Part shown: positions 6,620 to 10,365 of the stretch, in pieces
Numbering within the stretch: the first letter of the stretch is position 1
How the letters are laid out: the number at the start of each line of letters is the position of its first letter
Source of the DNA: Actinomycetota bacterium
Lineage (GTDB): Bacteria; Actinomycetota; Actinomycetes; Actinomycetales; Microbacteriaceae
NCBI GenBank assembly: GCA_016870695.1
Contig: VGAV01000054.1
Location: 1 to 10,365, forward strand
Reading direction: 5' to 3'
DNA length: 10,365 nt
The notes under the pieces: model-generated
What the model saw: the letters and a program-made list of their open reading frames with translations, nothing else
Database searches by the model: none
Told to the model about the DNA's origin: nothing
Translations under genes and position numbers: made by a program

Positions 6620-7669
6620 TCACGTGGTAGGGGGCGGGGCGCTCGTCGTCCCGGCCCGGAACGTGCAGACGAGGTGGAGACCGGAGGGCTCGCCGTCCTC
6701 GAGCATGGCGGCGACCGCATCGCCCGCGGCTCGCCCCTTCGCCGTCGCCGGCTGGACCAGCGTCGTCAGCACGTGCGGGGCGAGGCCGTCCACCACGACG
6801 CCGTCGAAGCCGGTGACGCTGACGTCCCGGGGGACCTCGAGCCCCGCCTCCTCGGCCGCGCGGATGACGCCGGCCGCGAGGAGGTCGCTCTGCGCGATGA
6901 CCGCGGTGGGACGCCGCTCCGGGTCGGCGAAGAGCGTGCGGCCCGCGATGGCGCCCTCGTCGATCGAGCTCGTCGCCGCGGCGAGCGCCGGGGCGTCGGG
7001 GAAGACGTCGCGCGCTCCCGCGAGCCGGTCGGCCGTCACGTCGACCCGGACCTCCGCGTCGTCGGCGATCCAGCCCCGGCGGCGTCCGGCGTCGGCGGGG
7101 AGCGTGACCAGAGCGACGTCGCGGTGGCCGAGCTCGGCGATGTGGCGGGCAGCCTCGCGCTGGGCCTCGCGGTTGTCCAGCAGGACCCGCGGGATCCCCT
7201 CACCGGCATCCCCTTCGACGACGACGACCGGGATGCCGCGGGCCCGCACGACCGCGAGGGAGTCGCGCATCCGCGGGCTGCAGCCGATCAGCACCGCCGC
7301 GTCGATCGGCGCCGTGTGGAGGGAGGGCTCGCTGACGGTCTCGCCGTCGTCGCGCAGCAGCAGCAGGGCGGCGCCGAGGCGGGACACGCCGTCGGCGAGG
7401 CCATCCATCATGTGCGTGGTGACCGGGTCGAGGAAGGCCGTCCCGAGGTGCTGATCGAACACGACGCCGACGATGCCGGAGCGTCCCCGGCGGAGCGAGG
7501 CGGCACGGGGGTCCGGCCCGGTGTAGCCGAGCGCCTGGGCCGCGGCGAGAACCCGGGTCCGGGTGGCCTCGGACGTCGGCGTCTTTCCACTGAACACCAC
7601 CGAGGCGGTCGACAACGAGACGCCGGCCTCGCGGGCCACGTCCGAGATGGTCGCTCGGCGGGTGCTCAC
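6620..7669 (-). CDS. LacI-family transcriptional repressor
   Basis: This is a 349-residue sugar-type repressor of normal family length. An N-terminal helix-turn-helix (about 6-28; TISDVAREAGVSLSTAS) is followed by the hinge with the minor-groove leucine (Leu59 in PRAASLRRG). A periplasmic-binding-protein-like effector and dimer domain (about 65-345) follows, beginning GIVGVVF and containing the late signature DVSVTGFDG (282-290). After TAS the recognition helix reads VVFSG instead of the usual RVLN; as I recall, this variant is seen in actinobacterial members. The start is GTG at 7669, placing the HTH at the normal position; a TACCCT hexamer lies 6 nt upstream. It diverges from the MFS gene across 77 bp holding two palindromes, so it most likely represses that transporter and itself. 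The effector cannot be told from sequence. Confidence 0.93.
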   Translation of the reverse strand: MSTRRATISDVAREAGVSLSTASVVFSGKTPTSEATRTRVLAAAQALGYTGPDPRAASLRRGRSGIVGVVFDQHLGTAFLDPVTTHMMDGLADGVSRLGAALLLLRDDGETVSEPSLHTAPIDAAVLIGCSPRMRDSLAVVRARGIPVVVVEGDAGEGIPRVLLDNREAQREAARHIAELGHRDVALVTLPADAGRRRGWIADDAEVRVDVTADRLAGARDVFPDAPALAAATSSIDEGAIAGRTLFADPERRPTAVIAQSDLLAAGVIRAAEEAGLEVPRDVSVTGFDGVVVDGLAPHVLTTLVQPATAKGRAAGDAVAAMLEDGEPSGLHLVCTFRAGTTSAPPPTT

Positions 7670-7675
7670 CCCCCG

Positions 7676-7681
7676 AGGGTA
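7676..7681 (-). promoter_or_regulatory. Candidate -10 of lacI, leaderless arrangement
   Basis: The minus strand reads TACCCT, six nt, then the GTG start. TAnnnT is the actinobacterial -10 pattern, and this spacing would start transcription at or next to the start codon. There is no spaced Shine-Dalgarno, although the gap is G-rich. Confidence 0.5.
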
Positions 7682-7701
7682 CCCCGCGGCACGCCGCGGA
7701 A

Positions 7702-7713
7702 CGAATCGATTCG
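7702..7713. promoter_or_regulatory. Operator candidate O1 for the LacI-family repressor
   Basis: CGAATCGATTCG is a perfect 12-bp palindrome with a central CG, as in classical LacI-family operators. It lies where the -35 regions of both divergent promoters would be. It differs by one base from O2, whose centre is exactly 20 bp away. Confidence 0.65.
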
Positions 7714-7720
7714 ATCGACG

Positions 7721-7734
7721 CCGAAACGATTCGG
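7721..7734. promoter_or_regulatory. Operator candidate O2 for the LacI-family repressor
   Basis: CCGAAACGATTCGG is a 14-bp palindrome with one mismatched pair and a central CG. Its core CGAAACGATTCG matches O1 at 11 of 12 positions. It ends at the base before the TACCAT -10 candidate of the MFS gene, so a bound repressor would block RNA polymerase. Confidence 0.65.
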
Positions 7735-7740
7735 TACCAT
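7735..7740 (+). promoter_or_regulatory. Candidate -10 of the MFS gene, leaderless arrangement
   Basis: TACCAT is followed by six nt and the ATG at 7747, so transcription would begin at or beside the A of the start codon. No Shine-Dalgarno is present. The -35 candidate is poor (TCGATC at 7711-7716) and overlaps O1. Confidence 0.55.
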
Positions 7741-7746
7741 GGCCGC

Positions 7747-8988
7747 ATGGACACCACGCTGACGCGCTCCCAGCTCATCCGCTGGCACGTCGCCATCTGC
7801 GCGATCTTCCTCGCCAGCGGGCTGAGCATCGCCACCTGGGCGTCGCGCGTGCCCGCCATCCGCGAGTCCCTCGGCATCGAGAACTCGGGCGTCGGACTGC
7901 TGCTGCTCGGGATGGGGGTGGCATCCATCACCGGTCTCTCCATCGCGCCCGCCGTGATGGCGCGGATCGGCGTGCGTCGCGGCATGCTCGCCGCGCTCGT
8001 CCTCGTCGGCGTCGGCGTGATCGTCGTCGGCATCGGGTCGGACGTCGTCCAGCTCTTCGGCGTCGCCCTCATCGGACTGGCCGTCTTCGGCTTCGGCAAT
8101 GGCGCGGTCGACGTGATGATGAACGTCGAGGGAGCCGCACTCGAGAAGACCACCGGCCGCACGATCATGCCGCTGCTGCACGCCTTCTTCAGCTTCGGCA
8201 CGGTCGTCGGCGCCGGCCTCGGTTTCGTCGCGGTGAGCCTGCAGATCTCCGTCCTCGCGCACTGCACGGCGATCGGACTGGTCATCCTCGCCGTCGCCCT
8301 GATCGCCGTCGCGAACGTCCCTGTGCGGGAGGGGACGATGGATGCCGCCTCCCCGGCCGAGCGCGCGCACTGGCGCGAGCGGCTGCACGCGTCGCTGGCC
8401 GCCTGGCGCGAGCCCCGCACCTACACGCTCGGCGTCATCATGCTCGGGATGGCGTTCGCGGAGGGGAGCGCGAACGACTGGCTGCCCTCGGCCGTCGTCT
8501 TCGGACACGGCGCCCCGGAGGAGGCGGGCCCCGCGGTGCTCGCCGTCTTCTCCGTCGCGATGACGGTCGGCCGCATCCTGGGCGGACCGGTCGTGGACCG
8601 CTTCGGCCGGGTCGTCGTCCTCCGGGTCCTCGCCGCCACCGCCGCGGGCGGCCTGCTGCTGTTCATCCTCGCGCCCTTCGGTCCGCTCGTCTTCATCGGT
8701 GCCGCCCTGTGGGGCCTGGGCGCCTCCCTCGGCTTCCCCATCGGCATGTCGGCCGCCGCCGACGACCCGGCCAAGGCCGCCTCGCGCGTCGCCGCCGCCG
8801 CCACGATCGGCTACGTCGCGTTCCTCTGCGGCCCGCCCGTGCTCGGCTGGATCGGCGACCACATCGGCCTGCTGCCGACGCTGCTCATCGTGGTCGTGCT
8901 GATCGTGGCATCCGGTCTCTTCTCCGGCGCCGCGCGGCCGCTCCCCGTCGAGAAGCCGACGACGGCCCAGCCCGTCCGGCGCGATTAG
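7747..8988 (+). CDS. MFS transporter, MosC/YbjJ-like
   Basis: This 413-residue major facilitator superfamily permease is predicted to have 12 membrane helices. The first helix runs into ATWASRVPAIRESLGI (29-44), a signature I associate with the MosC/YbjJ-like branch. AVDVMMNVEGAALEK (120-134) and IMPLLHAFFSFGTVVGAGLG (140-159) also fit that branch. A hydrophilic central loop (about 193-226) separates the halves. GRILGGPVVDRFGR (275-288) resembles motif A at the second-half loop. The last 20 residues are a hydrophilic tail. The ATG at 7747 is supported by the leaderless -10 spacing; an ATG at 7739 is out of frame. The divergent LacI regulator and paired operators suggest that a sugar or sugar derivative is the inducer, but the direction of transport and the substrate are unknown. 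Confidence 0.92.
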   Translation: MDTTLTRSQLIRWHVAICAIFLASGLSIATWASRVPAIRESLGIENSGVGLLLLGMGVASITGLSIAPAVMARIGVRRGMLAALVLVGVGVIVVGIGSDVVQLFGVALIGLAVFGFGNGAVDVMMNVEGAALEKTTGRTIMPLLHAFFSFGTVVGAGLGFVAVSLQISVLAHCTAIGLVILAVALIAVANVPVREGTMDAASPAERAHWRERLHASLAAWREPRTYTLGVIMLGMAFAEGSANDWLPSAVVFGHGAPEEAGPAVLAVFSVAMTVGRILGGPVVDRFGRVVVLRVLAATAAGGLLLFILAPFGPLVFIGAALWGLGASLGFPIGMSAAADDPAKAASRVAAAATIGYVAFLCGPPVLGWIGDHIGLLPTLLIVVVLIVASGLFSGAARPLPVEKPTTAQPVRRD

Positions 8989-8991
8989 GCT
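8986..8991 (+). promoter_or_regulatory. Candidate -10 of nucS built on the MFS stop codon
   Basis: TAGGCT fits TAnnnT and is followed by six nt and the GTG start of nucS, the same spacing as at lacI and the MFS gene. Its first three bases are the TAG stop of the preceding gene. This would let nucS be expressed independently of the repressed transporter. Confidence 0.45.
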
Positions 8992-8997
8992 CGTCGG

Positions 8998-9693
8998 GTG
9001 CGCCTCGTCATCGCCCGCTGCTCCGTGGATTACACCGGCCGCCTCAACGCCCACCTGCCCCTGGCCACCCGGCTGCTGGTGCACAAGGGCGACGGTTCGC
9101 TGCTGGTGCACTCCGACGGCGGCTCCTACAAGCCGCTCAACTGGATGAGCCCGCCGTGCGCGCTGACCGTCGAGCAGCCCGATGCGACCGACGTCGAGGA
9201 CGGCGTCGTCGAGCGCTGGCGCGTCACGCACGCGAAGAGCGGCGACGCGCTGCTGGTCCGCATCCACGAGGTCATCCACGACACGTCGCACGAGCTGGGC
9301 GTCGACCCGGGTCTCATCAAGGACGGCGTCGAGGCCGATCTGCAGCGCCTGCTCGCCGAGCAGGTGTCGGTGGTCGGCGACGGTCTGACGCTGGTCCGCC
9401 GCGAGTACCCGACCGCGATCGGGCCCGTCGACCTGCTCCTGCGCGATGACGACGGCGGCACGGTGGCGATCGAGGTCAAGCGCCGCGGCGACATCGACGG
9501 TGTCGAGCAGCTCACCCGCTACCTCGAGCTGCTGAATCGCGACCCCCTGCTCGCCCCCGTCAGCGGGGTCTTCGCGGCGCAGGAGATCAAGCCGCAGGCG
9601 CGGGTGCTCGCGACGGACCGCGGCATCCGGTGCCTCACCCTCGACTACGACGAGATGAAGGGCGTCGACTCGGGCGCCCCCCGCCTCTTCTGA
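8998..9693 (+). CDS. nucS: Mismatch-specific endonuclease NucS (EndoMS)
   Basis: This 231-residue NucS/EndoMS cuts both strands at mismatched bases and serves as the mismatch-repair nuclease in Actinobacteria, which mostly lack MutS/MutL. The N-terminal DNA-binding and dimerisation half (about 1-105) includes [15 protein letters not shown] (7-21) and [10 protein letters not shown] (44-53). The C-terminal RecB-like nuclease domain carries Glu136, Asp145 in GPVDLLLRD and the ExK pair Glu159/Lys161 in AIEVKRRG, plus Gln171 and Tyr175 in VEQLTRY. The protein ends in PRLF, like the short C-terminal sliding-clamp contact described for actinobacterial EndoMS. The start is GTG at 8998, nine nt after the MFS stop. 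It begins [12 protein letters not shown] as family members do. Length and catalytic residues are intact. Its position behind the transporter is probably incidental. Confidence 0.96.
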   Translation: MRLVIARCSVDYTGRLNAHLPLATRLLVHKGDGSLLVHSDGGSYKPLNWMSPPCALTVEQPDATDVEDGVVERWRVTHAKSGDALLVRIHEVIHDTSHELGVDPGLIKDGVEADLQRLLAEQVSVVGDGLTLVRREYPTAIGPVDLLLRDDDGGTVAIEVKRRGDIDGVEQLTRYLELLNRDPLLAPVSGVFAAQEIKPQARVLATDRGIRCLTLDYDEMKGVDSGAPRLF

Positions 9694-9743
9694 CGCGCCC
9701 CGGCGGACGGCGCCCCGCGCGGCGGGCCGGACGCGGCGGCGGG

Positions 9744-9749
9744 TAGCGT
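9744..9749 (+). promoter_or_regulatory. Candidate -10 of the HAD gene, leaderless arrangement
   Basis: TAGCGT fits TAnnnT and is followed by seven nt and the ATG at 9757. No Shine-Dalgarno is seen. The 63-bp gap after nucS otherwise holds only GC-rich DNA with a weak 5-bp hairpin (9714-9726) and no T-run. Confidence 0.5.
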
Positions 9750-9756
9750 GGGGTCC

Positions 9757-10365
9757 ATGGCTGAGCGCTCCCCCTGGTCGTGCGTCCTCTGGGACGTGGA
9801 CGGCACCCTCGTCGACGCGTCGGAGGGCATCCTCCGTCGGCTGACGATCACCCTCGAGCACTTCGGACGCACCGCACCGCGCCGCGACGAGCTGTCGCGC
9901 TGGATCGGCCCGCCGATGTTCGAGTCGTTCCAGGAGAACGTCGGGATGACGCCGGAGGAGGCCACCGAGGCCGTCGCGTTCTACCGCGGCCTCAACAAGA
10001 AGGAGGGCTACACAGTCAGCGCCCAGCTCTACCCCGGGGTGGGCGAGATCGTGCGCGACCTGCATGCCGCCGGCGTGCCGCAGTCCACCGCCAGCTCCAA
10101 GCCCGAGGTGCAGGTCGTGGCCCTCATGGAGCACTTCGGACTCGCTCCGGTGCTCGAGGCCATGGTGGGCGCCACCCCCGACGAGCGGACGTTGAGCGCG
10201 AAGTCGGACATCGTCAAGGAGGCCCTCCGGCGTCTGGACGCCGCCGGCCACGACGTCTCCCGTCCCGTCCTCATCGGCGACCGCCACCACGACGTGGAGG
10301 GCGGCGCCATCGCGGGCGTCCCCGTCGTCTTCGTCCGCTGGGGCTTCAGCTGGCCGCACGAGGCG
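9757..10365 (+). CDS. HAD-superfamily phosphatase, phosphoglycolate phosphatase-like (3' truncated)
   Basis: The first 203 residues are present and the frame is still open at the window edge; relatives run to about 215-225, so probably only a short tail is missing. HAD motif I is WDVDGTLVD (12-20), with nucleophile Asp13 and acid/base Asp15. The cap domain (about 22-90) includes WIGPPMFESF (49-58), a pattern I associate with the phosphoglycolate phosphatase/5'-nucleotidase-like branch. Motif II is ASSKPE (112-117), motif III is Lys149 in SAKSDIVKEAL, and motif IV is LIGDRHHDV (172-180) with Asp175 and Asp179. It should dephosphorylate a small phosphate ester in the cytoplasm; the substrate is not decided by sequence. 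The ATG at 9757 is favoured because motif I then lies at the usual distance and a TAnnnT hexamer lies just upstream. Confidence 0.93.
   Translation, partial: MAERSPWSCVLWDVDGTLVDASEGILRRLTITLEHFGRTAPRRDELSRWIGPPMFESFQENVGMTPEEATEAVAFYRGLNKKEGYTVSAQLYPGVGEIVRDLHAAGVPQSTASSKPEVQVVALMEHFGLAPVLEAMVGATPDERTLSAKSDIVKEALRRLDAAGHDVSRPVLIGDRHHDVEGGAIAGVPVVFVRWGFSWPHEA

Noticed and set aside
7739..7762. Upstream ATG at 7739 as the MFS start
   Set aside because: It is in another frame and reaches a stop after seven codons; the ATG at 7747 opens the real gene.
9714..9726. Hairpin after nucS as a terminator
   Set aside because: The stem is only 5 bp with a 3-nt loop and no T-run, which is easily found by chance in such GC-rich DNA.
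7666..10359. An 897-codon open frame on the minus strand across the MFS gene, nucS and the HAD gene
   Set aside because: It is antisense to three clearly recognisable genes and has compositionally biased, motif-free translation; it is a shadow frame.

Overview
The window is high-GC DNA (about 70% G+C by eye) from an actinobacterium. A Microbacteriaceae member such as Microbacterium fits best. The evidence is the codon use, a MrpA-MrpB fusion, a NucS/EndoMS mismatch endonuclease (the non-MutS repair enzyme of Actinobacteria and Archaea), GTG/TTG starts, and several genes whose -10 hexamer lies directly against the start codon (leaderless style). The assignment below family level is inference.

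Layout. 1-165: gene-free stretch with two near-identical 47-bp repeats 26 bp apart. 166-6526 (minus strand): a complete Mrp-type multisubunit Na+/H+ antiporter operon, transcribed mrpA(B)-mrpC-mrpD-mrpE-mrpF-mrpG, in which every junction is a 4-nt stop/start overlap. 6527-6619: leader and promoter region of that operon, with a strong Shine-Dalgarno, a TAGAAT -10 candidate, a small hairpin and an 8-bp inverted repeat. 6620-7669 (minus): a LacI-family repressor. 7670-7746: divergent promoter region with two nearly identical palindromic operator candidates exactly 20 bp apart. 7747-8988 (plus): an MFS transporter of the MosC/YbjJ-like type. 8998-9693 (plus): nucS. 9757-end (plus): a HAD phosphatase cut by the window edge.

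How the genes work together. The six mrp genes encode one membrane complex expected to exchange cytoplasmic Na+ (or K+) for external H+, supporting salt and alkali tolerance; the overlaps suggest coupled translation and fixed stoichiometry. The lacI/MFS pair looks like a self-contained regulator/transporter unit in which the repressor would sit on the two palindromes and control both divergent promoters. NucS and the HAD phosphatase are probably separate housekeeping functions.

No new multi-gene system was found. The most noteworthy unexplained signal is the heptamer GGATGCC/GGCATCC. It occurs 20 times by manual count, against about 2-3 expected from base composition, and lies in all three codon phases and in noncoding DNA. 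Others are the edge repeat, the paired operators, the run of four leaderless-type starts and a long acidic tail on MrpC.
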